11,271 nt of DNA from an uncultured Eubacteriales bacterium (lineage in GTDB: Bacteria; Bacillota; Clostridia; Oscillospirales; Acutalibacteraceae). Numbering within the stretch: position 1 is the first letter of the stretch; the number at the start of each line of letters is the position of its first letter. The notes beneath the pieces were generated by a model. The model saw nothing but the letters and a program-made list of their open reading frames with translations, ran no database searches and was not told the origin of the DNA. Positions 1 to 6,724 of this stretch are shown one piece after another. The translations under genes and the position numbers were made by a program. Location: assembly GCA_948933715.1 (NCBI GenBank), contig CAQZPH010000026.1:1-11271 (forward strand), given 5' to 3'.

Positions 1-962
1 TTATTAATTATGTCCTCTCCGTTTTCAGGAATAACATCCAAAATCGCATTAATTGCTACTTCTATCATAGAATCATCTGGCTCTTTAGTCGTTATTCTTT
101 GCATCCATAAACCAGGCGCTGTGATAATTCTAGTCACAATGTTATTATACCTGGCACATAGTTTTATTAATTCATAGCCAACCCCTATTAAAATCGGAAC
201 ACATAAAAGTCTTACAAAGGTTCTAAAAAACGCATTCTCAATAGGTATAAAAAAACCTATAACAATACCTATAATCAACATAAGCATAAGAAAACTTGTT
301 CCACAGCGTGGATGAAAACGTCTATGTTTTTTTACATTTTCAACGGTTAATTCTTCCCCTGATTCATAGCAAAAAATTGTTTTATGTTCTGCTCCATGAT
401 ATTGAAAAACTCTTTTTATATCCTTTAATTGTGAACATGCAATTATATAAAATAAAAAGATTATTATTTTTAAGATTCCTTCAAAAAAAGAACGGTAAAA
501 ATTATTATCCTTAATCTGCGGTATGTAAGAAAAAACATTGTTAAAAATAAAAGTTGGTAAAAACATAAACAAAAATAAAGATAAAACCACCCCAATAGCA
601 GAAGATATCCCTATTAAAAATTTTAGTAAATTGTCTCCACATTTTCTTTCGATAAATTGTGAAAACTTAGATTTTGATTGTGATTCATCTTCAAGTGCAC
701 CCGATTTGTCTGCTGAAATCATCATAGCTTTCTGCCCTATTCTGAGTGAATCAATAAAATTAATTATACCTCTTATTAACGGCCAAGAAAAAATTTTTGA
801 TTTATCTTTAAAACTCAAAACATGAAGTTCCTCTGATTCAATTATCCCTTCTTTTGTTCTCACCGCAACAGATATTTTCTTTGGACCTTTCATCATTACT
901 CCTTCTAATAATGCTTGTCCACCAATAGATGTAACTTTTTTTACTTTTTCCCTTTGCACCAT
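1..962 (-). CDS. yqhQ: DUF1385 family integral membrane protein (YqhQ-like), 3' end cut by window edge
   Basis: The frame is open for 320 codons from ATG at 962 to the left edge, with no stop reached. It contains the conserved DUF1385 motifs: GGQALLEGVMMKGP (about residues 14-27), HGAEHKTIFCYE (189-200), HPRCGTSFL (217-225) and a late APGLWMQRITT segment (283-292). Hydrophobic stretches at about 115-140, 160-177, 222-240 and 249-268 predict a multi-pass membrane protein. The family is usually of about this length, so only a few residues should be missing. An AGAGGG ribosome site lies just before the ATG, and the start is 13 nt after the histidine kinase stop, so it is probably the last visible gene of the trmB operon. 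The biochemical role of the family is not established to my knowledge. In many Clostridia a DUF1385 gene precedes prmC and prfA, which would lie beyond the left edge here (inference). Family call is secure; function is not. Confidence 0.9.
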   Translation of the reverse strand, partial: MVQREKVKKVTSIGGQALLEGVMMKGPKKISVAVRTKEGIIESEELHVLSFKDKSKIFSWPLIRGIINFIDSLRIGQKAMMISADKSGALEDESQSKSKFSQFIERKCGDNLLKFLIGISSAIGVVLSLFLFMFLPTFIFNNVFSYIPQIKDNNFYRSFFEGILKIIIFLFYIIACSQLKDIKRVFQYHGAEHKTIFCYESGEELTVENVKKHRRFHPRCGTSFLMLMLIIGIVIGFFIPIENAFFRTFVRLLCVPILIGVGYELIKLCARYNNIVTRIITAPGLWMQRITTKEPDDSMIEVAINAILDVIPENGEDIIN

Positions 963-975
963 TATCCCTCTTTGC

Positions 976-2397
976 TTAAGCTTCATTATTTGTTTTTATT
1001 ACTGGTATGGCTACAGTAACAACCGTTCCCACATTTTCTTCACTTGTTATATCAAGACTACCTGAATGCAATAATATAATTTCATTTGCTACAGCTAACC
1101 CTATCCCTGAACCTTTTTGGGTGGTATTAGCCTTATAAAACTTATCTTTAACATGAGGCAAATGTTCAGCAGGTATACCACACCCGGTATCACTTACAAC
1201 TATATAAATAAAGCTCTCCGCTTCTTTTACTTTTATATCTACTTTACCTCCATTTGGGGTATACTTTAGCGCATTATCAATAATGTTGATAAACACTTGC
1301 CTTAACCTATTTTTATCCCCCAACACTGGAGACAATATAGGTGGCTCTGAATAAATCAATTCTTTATTTTCTGAAGCGGCTCTATCTTTAAACATATAAA
1401 CAGCTTCACTTATTTCCGCTAAAATATCTATTCGTTCAAGTGTTAAAACCATTTTGCCGCATTCCATTCTTGAAAAATCAAGTAATTCCTCAACCAACCC
1501 ACAAAGCCTTTCAGATTCATGAATTATAACCTTAAGACCACGTTTATTCATCTCGAAATCTTTTTCTTCACCAAGTTCAATAGTCTCTGCCCAACCTTTT
1601 ATAGCAGTCAGTGGTGTTCTCAGTTCATGCGAAATAGACGAAATAAATTCATTTTTTACCTGCTCAGATTCTCCCAACTTTCGCGCCATATAATTAACAG
1701 TATCGCACAGTTCACCAACTTCATCATCAAAGGTTTTATCTATTCTTGCATTAAAATCTCCCAGGGCAATTTTTCTTGCTGTTTTGCCTATCTCTCTTAT
1801 AGGATTTACTATTGAATTAATAAAATATGAACTTGACATTATTACAAAAAGCAAAATAGCAAGGCCCACTGTTATACACCCAACAGTCATCCAAAGGATA
1901 GTATTATCAACCGACCTGAGTGACACTACATAACGTACAGCTCCAATATATTCCCCGTCATTTGTATATATAGCTTTAGTCTTTGCCATAACATTTTCCC
2001 CAGAAAAATTTGGTCCTGTGTAAAATCCCACATGATCCTCTGAATTCTGTGCAGCAACGTAGTCTAGCATTTCTACATTATTGTCAGGCAAAAAACCTGT
2101 AGATGTAAGTATAGGTTCATTATTATTATCAAATGCTGTTACTTCCATCAACTTTTTGTCTTCAAAATCGGCAACGTAAATTTTGGCCTTACTAACAAAA
2201 TGCTTCTCGGAATCCTCTTTAAACCCGGGAAAAATATTTACAAGACTTGTAGACTTATTATTTATTGTTTGTTGAACCCCGTTATAAAAAAATTCATGTA
2301 TAAAAAGCGCTAACCCACATTCAATGGCTACTAAAATAACAACTATCATACCAAGACTATTAAGGAGCCATCTTTTTGTTATTCCTCTTATTGACAT
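976..2397 (-). CDS. Membrane sensor histidine kinase (HAMP-HisKA-HATPase), partner of adjacent OmpR-type regulator
   Basis: A 473-aa sensor kinase. A first membrane segment (about residues 13-35) and a second (about 168-193) flank an extracytoplasmic domain of about 130 residues, possibly a Cache/PAS-like fold. A HAMP linker follows (about 194-246), then HisKA with FISSISHELRTPL, placing the phospho-acceptor at His257. The ATPase domain has an N box (NIIDNALKY, 371-379), G1 (DTGCGI, 403-408), an F-box-like KFYK (419-422) and G2 (GSGIGL, 429-434), so it looks active. I start at ATG 2397 because AGAGG lies 7 nt upstream; an in-frame TTG at 2415 has no ribosome site. It lies 37 nt after the response regulator and is surely its cognate kinase. 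The architecture is PhoR/WalK-like. The signal is unknown; the sensor domain shows no motif I can match to a ligand. Confidence 0.95.
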   Translation of the reverse strand: MSIRGITKRWLLNSLGMIVVILVAIECGLALFIHEFFYNGVQQTINNKSTSLVNIFPGFKEDSEKHFVSKAKIYVADFEDKKLMEVTAFDNNNEPILTSTGFLPDNNVEMLDYVAAQNSEDHVGFYTGPNFSGENVMAKTKAIYTNDGEYIGAVRYVVSLRSVDNTILWMTVGCITVGLAILLFVIMSSSYFINSIVNPIREIGKTARKIALGDFNARIDKTFDDEVGELCDTVNYMARKLGESEQVKNEFISSISHELRTPLTAIKGWAETIELGEEKDFEMNKRGLKVIIHESERLCGLVEELLDFSRMECGKMVLTLERIDILAEISEAVYMFKDRAASENKELIYSEPPILSPVLGDKNRLRQVFINIIDNALKYTPNGGKVDIKVKEAESFIYIVVSDTGCGIPAEHLPHVKDKFYKANTTQKGSGIGLAVANEIILLHSGSLDITSEENVGTVVTVAIPVIKTNNEA

Positions 2398-2404
2398 ATT
2401 TTCG

Positions 2405-2409
2405 CCTCT
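2405..2409 (-). promoter_or_regulatory. Ribosome binding site that sets the histidine kinase start
   Basis: AGAGG lies 7 nt upstream of ATG 2397. It is inside the longer reading frame that would begin at TTG 2415, which supports the shorter protein. Confidence 0.6.
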
Positions 2410-2434
2410 TCTCAAAAAGGATTATATTTAAAAA

Positions 2435-3133
2435 TTAAGCTTCCCATTTATATCCAAGGCCCCATACCGTTAATATATGTTTAGGCATAGACGGTTCATC
2501 TTCCACTTTCATACGTAAACGTCTTATATTTACATCTACTATTTTCTCCTCACCGTAATAATCTTCTCCCCAAACGTGAGTTAAAATATCAGTTCTGCTA
2601 AGAGCCGTGCTTGGATTTGAAAAAAAGTATTCCATGATTTGAAATTCAACTTGTGTTAATTCAATTAGATTTCCACTTTTAAGCAGTGTTCTATTTCTCA
2701 TATTTAAAACAAATTCGCCAGACTTTAATTCCTCTTTAAACTTGTTATCAGATCTCATTTGAGCAAGCGCTACCCTGCGATAGGTTGCATCAACCCTTGC
2801 TACTAATTCTGAGGGGCTAAACGGTTTTGTTACATAATCATCCGCACCAATCATAAGACCTGTTACTTTATCCATCTCCTGCGTTTTTGCTGTTAACATA
2901 ATTATACCAATTTCGCTACTTTGCTTTCTAAGTTCTTTACATACCGCTATCCCATCTATACCAGGCATCATTATATCCAGTATAGCTACATCAAAATCAG
3001 GGTTTTCTGAATAAATCTGCAATGCTTTTTCTCCACAATCTGCTTCTGTCACTTCATAGCCTGCCCTTTGCAAATTAATTACCACAAATTCACGAATTGC
3101 AGCTTCGTCTTCTACAACTAAAATTTTCTTCAT
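2435..3133 (-). CDS. OmpR/PhoB-family response regulator
   Basis: A 232-aa DNA-binding response regulator counted from ATG 3133. The receiver domain opens with MKKILVVEDE, giving the acidic pair Glu8/Asp9; the phospho-acceptor is Asp53 in AILDIMMPG, and the switch residues are Thr81 (MLTAK) and Lys103 (TKPF). The C-terminal half is a winged-helix OmpR domain (about 130-232) ending in the typical VWGLGYKW segment, so it should act as a cytoplasmic transcription factor when phosphorylated by the kinase encoded 37 nt downstream. The start is uncertain. In-frame GTG at 3145 would add four residues, and the strong AAGGAGGGAGG site at 3162-3172 is too far (28 nt) from ATG 3133 and rather far (16 nt) from GTG 3145. 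The receiver fold itself begins at MKKIL. Targets cannot be read from the window. Confidence 0.95.
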   Translation of the reverse strand: MKKILVVEDEAAIREFVVINLQRAGYEVTEADCGEKALQIYSENPDFDVAILDIMMPGIDGIAVCKELRKQSSEIGIIMLTAKTQEMDKVTGLMIGADDYVTKPFSPSELVARVDATYRRVALAQMRSDNKFKEELKSGEFVLNMRNRTLLKSGNLIELTQVEFQIMEYFFSNPSTALSRTDILTHVWGEDYYGEEKIVDVNIRRLRMKVEDEPSMPKHILTVWGLGYKWEA

Positions 3134-3161
3134 ATCCCACAGCACAAACTCTATGTAAGTG

Positions 3162-3172
3162 CCTCCCTCCTT
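3162..3172 (-). promoter_or_regulatory. Strong Shine-Dalgarno upstream of the response regulator with unusual spacing
   Basis: AAGGAGGGAGG lies between the lipoprotein stop and the regulator. The nearest in-frame conventional start is GTG 3145, 16 nt away. An in-frame ATA at 3154 lies at the ideal 7 nt. ATA is a rare initiator, so this is only a possibility. Confidence 0.6.
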
Positions 3173-3180
3173 TATACTTA

Positions 3181-4545
3181 CTAAATTATTTTAAATCTAC
3201 TTTTTATTTCCTCTTTAGAAAGAGCTAGTTCTCCATTTTCTATTAAAACTTTTGATGCATAAACTCTATTATTTTCTTGTGCTAAAACTACATACTCGCT
3301 CTTACTTTTTAAGCCATCGTATTCATTTTTGGGCATTAGGGTAATCTCTAATATTTTTCTTCCATTTACAAAATGGCCGTTTGATTCAACCTGCTCAAAA
3401 ATCGTCATTGTTCTATTGCTCGAATCATATTCAAGTTTAATCTTATATAACCCCTGTTTACTACCTTTCCATTCATCTGGCACTACAAATATGTAAAAAT
3501 CATTATTATTCATAATTACGCTATTGACATATTCCGCAGTCAAGTTTCTTGTGTTATACCTAAACCACGATAAAACATAAACTGCATTATTATCAGAACC
3601 ATCATAAGACAAATCAAGCTGAGGTATTTCTATTATGCCGTCATGATTAATATCCTCTGACTGCACAAAGTTATCTCTTAAAAATGCAGTTGAACTAAAC
3701 GTTTGAAAATTATAAAGCGGTGCCATCAATTTTTTTCTACTACTATCCCAATATACAATTTCCGTTGTGGTTTTACTTTTATCGGTTGTTCCATCTATAA
3801 CGGCACCTTCTTGAAATTCGTTTAATTTTCCGAATTGAACATTATTATATTTAACTACTGTTGAATCCATTAAAACACTATCTATTACATTAAATTCGTT
3901 ACTTTCACTTTTAAACCCTATAAGGCTTGCTCTAGCTGTTCGGTTTTCATTGTTGCCTATATTTGAACTATCCCGCTTGCTAACAGATAGCGTTAATATT
4001 TCTGCTTTACCATCTGAGTTAAAATCATTTACAGTAACATCAGAATATGTTTCGCTAGGATATAAAGCAACATAATCTTCGTTGTTAAACATGATAACAG
4101 TCAATTCTTTTTCATAGTTTGTATAACTGCTCCAACCTAAAATTATATTTTCTCTTCCGTCTCCATTAATATCTCCAAAACATATTTTATCAAGGTCAGT
4201 ATTCTTAGAATTTATATTCTTAGCAACTTGCCAATTACCCTCCACTTTATCAATAAGCATTATATGCGTTTGTGGATCCTGAGCTGTTACTTGATAAACA
4301 GCTATTGCCTCTTCCTGCCCATCACCGTCTATATCATGCATTATTATTGCCGATTTGTATTCCCCATTCTGGGGGCATTTAAAAATAATATCTGAACCCA
4401 CTGTCTTTTCTATTAGTGACTGAATTTCGGCCATTTCTCCTGTAGCCTTTGGTGGATGCATTAAATTGCTCATCTCAAAATTAGTAAAAGAGCATCCTGA
4501 AAGGAAAATTATTATAAACATAGTAGGTAATAATAGTTTTTTCAT
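3181..4545 (-). CDS. Lipoprotein with FG-GAP/VCBS-like calcium-loop repeats, in a two-component operon
   Basis: A 454-aa exported lipoprotein. The N-terminus has Lys2-Lys3, a hydrophobic core and a lipobox LSGC, so Cys18 is the expected lipidated residue and the protein should sit on the outer face of the membrane. Four DxDGDG-type loops are visible: DIDGDGQEE (71-79), DINGDGREN (125-133), DFNSDGKAE (174-182) and DINHDGIIE (298-306). Each follows and precedes hydrophobic strands, as in FG-GAP/VCBS beta-propeller repeats or dockerin/EF-hand-like calcium loops. The C-terminal 120 residues lack such loops. An AAGGAG site 9 nt upstream of the ATG abuts the trmB stop codon, suggesting coupled translation, and the regulator starts 47 nt downstream. 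A role as accessory sensor or target of the two-component system is inference from position. I do not recognise a named gene. Confidence 0.85.
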   Translation of the reverse strand: MKKLLLPTMFIIIFLSGCSFTNFEMSNLMHPPKATGEMAEIQSLIEKTVGSDIIFKCPQNGEYKSAIIMHDIDGDGQEEAIAVYQVTAQDPQTHIMLIDKVEGNWQVAKNINSKNTDLDKICFGDINGDGRENIILGWSSYTNYEKELTVIMFNNEDYVALYPSETYSDVTVNDFNSDGKAEILTLSVSKRDSSNIGNNENRTARASLIGFKSESNEFNVIDSVLMDSTVVKYNNVQFGKLNEFQEGAVIDGTTDKSKTTTEIVYWDSSRKKLMAPLYNFQTFSSTAFLRDNFVQSEDINHDGIIEIPQLDLSYDGSDNNAVYVLSWFRYNTRNLTAEYVNSVIMNNNDFYIFVVPDEWKGSKQGLYKIKLEYDSSNRTMTIFEQVESNGHFVNGRKILEITLMPKNEYDGLKSKSEYVVLAQENNRVYASKVLIENGELALSKEEIKSRFKII

Positions 4546-4559
4546 ACTCCACCACTCCT

Positions 4560-5219
4560 TCAGTTTTTTAACTTAGCTATCAAAAATTTTATGTTTATTC
4601 CTTGTTCACTAAACATTTTTTCGTGTTCAGTAGATATATTTTCTTTAAAATCTGAATTTAATAAATCTCTAGTCATATAAGTAATAACAAAATCGTTCTC
4701 AGTTAAATATTCAACACTCTCATCAAATAAATTATCGTCATCTGTTTTAAAGTATATTTCCCCATCATTATCTAAGAATTGTTTATAATTTATAAGCTGC
4801 CTAGGATGTGTTAGCCTTCTTTTTTTATGCTTTTTTTTAGGCCACGGATTACAGAAATTTATATATATTCTACTTACTAAATCTTTTGATCCCATCATGT
4901 CGTTTATTTGCTCTATATTTTGCGCTGTTAAAAAAATGTTATTGATATCTAAATTCTTATTATGATAAAGATTTTCAACATTTCTTTTGGCCAATACTAA
5001 AACTTCACTTTTTATATCGACTGCAATAAAATTTATATTCTGAGTTTCGCTTGCTAAATTGGCTATAAAAGAACCCTTGCCGCATCCTAATTCTAAAAAG
5101 ATAGGTTGCTTATTAAAGAAAACTTCATGCCATTTATTTTTGTTTAACGTAGGGTTATCAATAAAAAATTCACATGCAGCAAGTTCTGGTCTAGCCCAAG
5201 GTTTTCTTCTAATTCTCAT
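4560..5219 (-). CDS. trmB: tRNA (guanine-N7-)-methyltransferase (m7G46)
   Basis: A 219-aa SAM-dependent methyltransferase that forms N7-methylguanosine at position 46 of tRNA. The fold shows the SAM-binding LELGCGKG (42-49), an acidic strand end AVDIK (66-70), the family signature NPWPKKKHKKRRLTHPRQL (124-142) and the C-terminal TDDDNLFDESV (159-169). The length is normal for bacterial TrmB. In the signature, most TrmB proteins have Asp-Pro-Trp-Pro; here the first residue is Asn124. The ATG at 5219 has no close ribosome site: the strong AGGGAGG lies about 45 nt upstream, and an in-frame TGA lies just before the ATG, so no longer in-frame start is possible. It is the first gene of the run that continues into the lipoprotein and two-component genes, with a 14-nt gap to the lipoprotein. 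Confidence 0.95.
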   Translation of the reverse strand: MRIRRKPWARPELAACEFFIDNPTLNKNKWHEVFFNKQPIFLELGCGKGSFIANLASETQNINFIAVDIKSEVLVLAKRNVENLYHNKNLDINNIFLTAQNIEQINDMMGSKDLVSRIYINFCNPWPKKKHKKRRLTHPRQLINYKQFLDNDGEIYFKTDDDNLFDESVEYLTENDFVITYMTRDLLNSDFKENISTEHEKMFSEQGINIKFLIAKLKN

Positions 5220-5228
5220 TATCTTAAA

Positions 5229-5270
5229 TCAGTTACAAATTAATAAATTCGCTAACAGATTTTCCTCCCT
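5229..5270 (-). promoter_or_regulatory. Possible leader upstream of trmB: strong Shine-Dalgarno and a 9-codon CTG-initiated frame
   Basis: AGGGAGG at 5264-5270 has no ATG, GTG or usable TTG at a working distance. A CTG at 5258, 5 nt away, opens a frame of nine codons (LLANLLICN) ending in TGA at 5229-5231, 10 nt before the trmB ATG. This could be a leader peptide with re-initiation at trmB. Alternatively, the GTTA...TAAC inverted repeat in between could fold and shorten the distance. CTG starts are rare, so this is speculative. Confidence 0.25.
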
Positions 5271-5290
5271 TTTTAAGACTACTAAAAGTA

Positions 5291-5299
5291 ATTATAACA
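5291..5299 (-). promoter_or_regulatory. Predicted extended -10 promoter of the trmB operon
   Basis: On the minus strand this reads TGT followed by TATAAT, an extended -10 (TGnTATAAT). No good -35 is seen at 17 nt, where there is a run of T, as is common for extended -10 promoters. Transcription would start near 5284, about 65 nt before the trmB ATG. It lies just after the terminator of the serine-rich gene, as expected for a new transcription unit. Confidence 0.6.
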
Positions 5300-5351
5300 T
5301 AATTAACAAAAAAAACATAGACTAAACTTTATCAATTATCTGTTAGCATAA

Positions 5352-5400
5352 CAATATAAAAACAGCCTTCCTTTAATATATAATCAAGAAAGCTGTTTTT
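5352..5400 (-). terminator. Rho-independent terminator of the serine-rich protein gene
   Basis: A 9-bp stem pairs AAAAACAGC (5358-5366) with GCTGTTTTT (5392-5400), with further short pairing inside and an A/T-rich loop of about 25 nt. On the minus strand the stem is followed by a T-rich tail. It starts 2 nt after the stop codon region of the serine-rich gene at 5403 and precedes the trmB promoter. Confidence 0.75.
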
Positions 5401-5402
5401 AT

Positions 5403-6266
5403 TTAGAATTTATCACGATAATATTTATCTGGCAAAAGATGTTTTCTTTTTTTCTTTTTTCCTTTTTTAGTTGTAACGATCTTTTGCACCGGTACATCCC
5501 CACTACCTTTTCCTTTGAGCAACACAAATATAACTATAGCTACACCACCAAGGATGCATGCCCAAGCTATTATACCTGCTATATAACCCGATGACCTATC
5601 TTTTGCAAGTGACGCTGGTGTTGAAACCTCAGGAAAAAGAATTTCTGATGAATCAATATCGGGCAAATCTTCTGGAGCTTTAGGCTTTTCGTCCTCATTA
5701 GCTTCTGAATTTTCATTACCATCTGCATTTTCAGTTGTCTGCTCAGAGGCAACCTGATCCGATTCTTTTTTAGGAGAACTATTATTCTCTTTTGTTTTTG
5801 TGGACTCTGCTTTTCTTTCTGAACTCATTGTTTCAGAAGCATGCCTTGCTTCACTTTGTGCACTTGATAAATGGGAAGATTGAGATGCTGCACTAGAAGT
5901 GCCGCTACTTTGATACGATGAAGATCTAGCTAATGATCTTGACGAATAACTTGAGGCTGACGATCTTCTTTGTGAGGATGAATCATTGTTAGAAGAATCT
6001 GAAGTTGAAGCTGAGGATCTTCTGTTAGAAGATGAACCGCTTGTAGAAGAATCTAAAGAGCTTCCTGAAGATGACGACGTTTTTGATGAATCACCTAAGG
6101 AACTATTTTGTGCTGAGGAAATATTGCTATCACTGCTGCTACTTTGAGAGCTACTAGTAGTTTCAGCAAAAGTTGCATTTGTATTAACTGTTGTAATCAT
6201 AAATATCATAACTAAGATACACTGAAATGTTAACTTACTGTATTTACATGTCATTTTCAACTTCAC
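5403..6266 (-). CDS. Serine-rich, single-pass surface protein with a basic cytoplasmic tail; function unknown
   Basis: A 287-aa protein of no family I recognise. It has an N-terminal signal sequence (hydrophobic about 14-30, with ATFA before a likely cleavage at residue 34), then a low-complexity region (38-150) in which about half of the residues are serine. An acidic, Glu/Asp-rich spacer (160-215) follows, then one membrane segment (about 228-250) and a strongly basic tail with KKGKKKKRKH (267-276) ending in LLPDKYYRDKF. The layout predicts a long disordered stalk outside the cell, with the tail inside. The serine region has an internal repeat (SSSNRRSSAS, SSSQRRSSAS). The GTG at 6266 has AAAGGA 5 nt upstream and is preferred over ATG 6254. 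It has its own promoter and terminator. It follows the spoIIP cluster without an obvious terminator between. A wall, stalk or envelope-attachment role is possible but unproved. Confidence 0.75.
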   Translation of the reverse strand: MKLKMTCKYSKLTFQCILVMIFMITTVNTNATFAETTSSSQSSSSDSNISSAQNSSLGDSSKTSSSSGSSLDSSTSGSSSNRRSSASTSDSSNNDSSSQRRSSASSYSSRSLARSSSYQSSGTSSAASQSSHLSSAQSEARHASETMSSERKAESTKTKENNSSPKKESDQVASEQTTENADGNENSEANEDEKPKAPEDLPDIDSSEILFPEVSTPASLAKDRSSGYIAGIIAWACILGGVAIVIFVLLKGKGSGDVPVQKIVTTKKGKKKKRKHLLPDKYYRDKF

Positions 6267-6302
6267 AATATTCCTTTAAAACTAAAGGCTTTATTGTTCA
6301 AA

Positions 6303-6309
6303 CCTCCTT
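6303..6309 (-). promoter_or_regulatory. Second strong Shine-Dalgarno upstream of the serine-rich gene with no good start
   Basis: AAGGAGG lies 36 nt before the GTG start, which itself has a nearer AAAGGA site (6272-6277). A TTG 1 nt after the motif would open a 12-codon frame whose TGA overlaps the GTG. Either a leader or chance. Confidence 0.25.
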
Positions 6310-6351
6310 CTTGCAGAAAATTATAATAAAAAGTCAAAAACAGATATACAT

Positions 6352-6379
6352 ATTATAGCATGTTTGTATTTTAAATCAA
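6352..6379 (-). promoter_or_regulatory. Predicted sigma-A-type promoter of the serine-rich gene
   Basis: On the minus strand TTGATT (6374-6379) is followed after 16 nt by TATAAT (6352-6357), with TG one base upstream of the -10 (extended -10). Transcription would start near 6345, about 80 nt before the GTG start. It lies immediately after the 100-aa gene. Confidence 0.65.
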
Positions 6380-6396
6380 TATAAATTTCTACAAAT

Positions 6397-6699
6397 TCAT
6401 ACATTCCCAATTTTAAAAACTAATTCATCCACGCAATTATTAATATTATCTGAAATTATATTCGTAATATCATATAAATAAGAAAAATCTATGGTATAAG
6501 CTTTTCCCATAAATCTAAGTTTAACATAATGTTCATTTTCACTACTATCTTTATATATAAACCAGGGTTCACTATCTGCAAAACCTATTTTCCTAGTATT
6601 TTTTTCTGCAACAACAAATCCAGAAAGCAAAATAAGTATAAGTAATGTAGACATGGCACTACATAAAATAGTTTTAATTGATAAGCTTTGTCTTCTCAT
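6397..6699 (-). CDS. Uncharacterised 100-aa membrane or secreted protein downstream of spoIIP
   Basis: A 100-aa reading frame that I cannot assign to a family. Residues 1-10 are basic (MRRQSLSIK), about 11-31 are strongly hydrophobic (a signal anchor or signal peptide), and the rest (32-100) is a soluble domain rich in aromatic and charged residues, with single Cys at 12 and 88. It starts 25 nt after the spoIIP stop with an AGGAT site about 10 nt before the ATG, so it is probably translated from the gpr-spoIIP mRNA. Codon use matches its neighbours. No terminator is seen after it. The exported domain would lie on the same side of the membrane as the SpoIIP enzyme domain. A sporulation role is inference from position alone. 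The weak site and small size leave some doubt that it is a conserved gene. Confidence 0.6.
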   Translation of the reverse strand: MRRQSLSIKTILCSAMSTLLILILLSGFVVAEKNTRKIGFADSEPWFIYKDSSENEHYVKLRFMGKAYTIDFSYLYDITNIISDNINNCVDELVFKIGNV

Positions 6700-6724
6700 A
6701 TTTTATCATCCTAATCTTTATTAT

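Noticed and set aside
296..825. Two plus-strand open frames of 72 and 95 codons
   Set aside because: They lie opposite the DUF1385 gene, whose conserved motifs are on the minus strand, and have no ribosome sites.
1519..1815. Plus-strand frame of 98 codons
   Set aside because: Antisense shadow of the histidine kinase HAMP and HisKA region.
2398..2415. Histidine kinase start at TTG 2415
   Set aside because: No ribosome site before TTG; AGAGG precedes ATG 2397 at 7 nt.
5059..5325. Plus-strand frame of 88 codons
   Set aside because: Opposite trmB and its promoter; composition reflects the antisense of the SAM-binding region.
6320..6340. A second TATAAT and nearby TTGACT as a promoter for the serine-rich gene
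   Set aside because: The two boxes are only about 7 nt apart, too close to act as -35 and -10.
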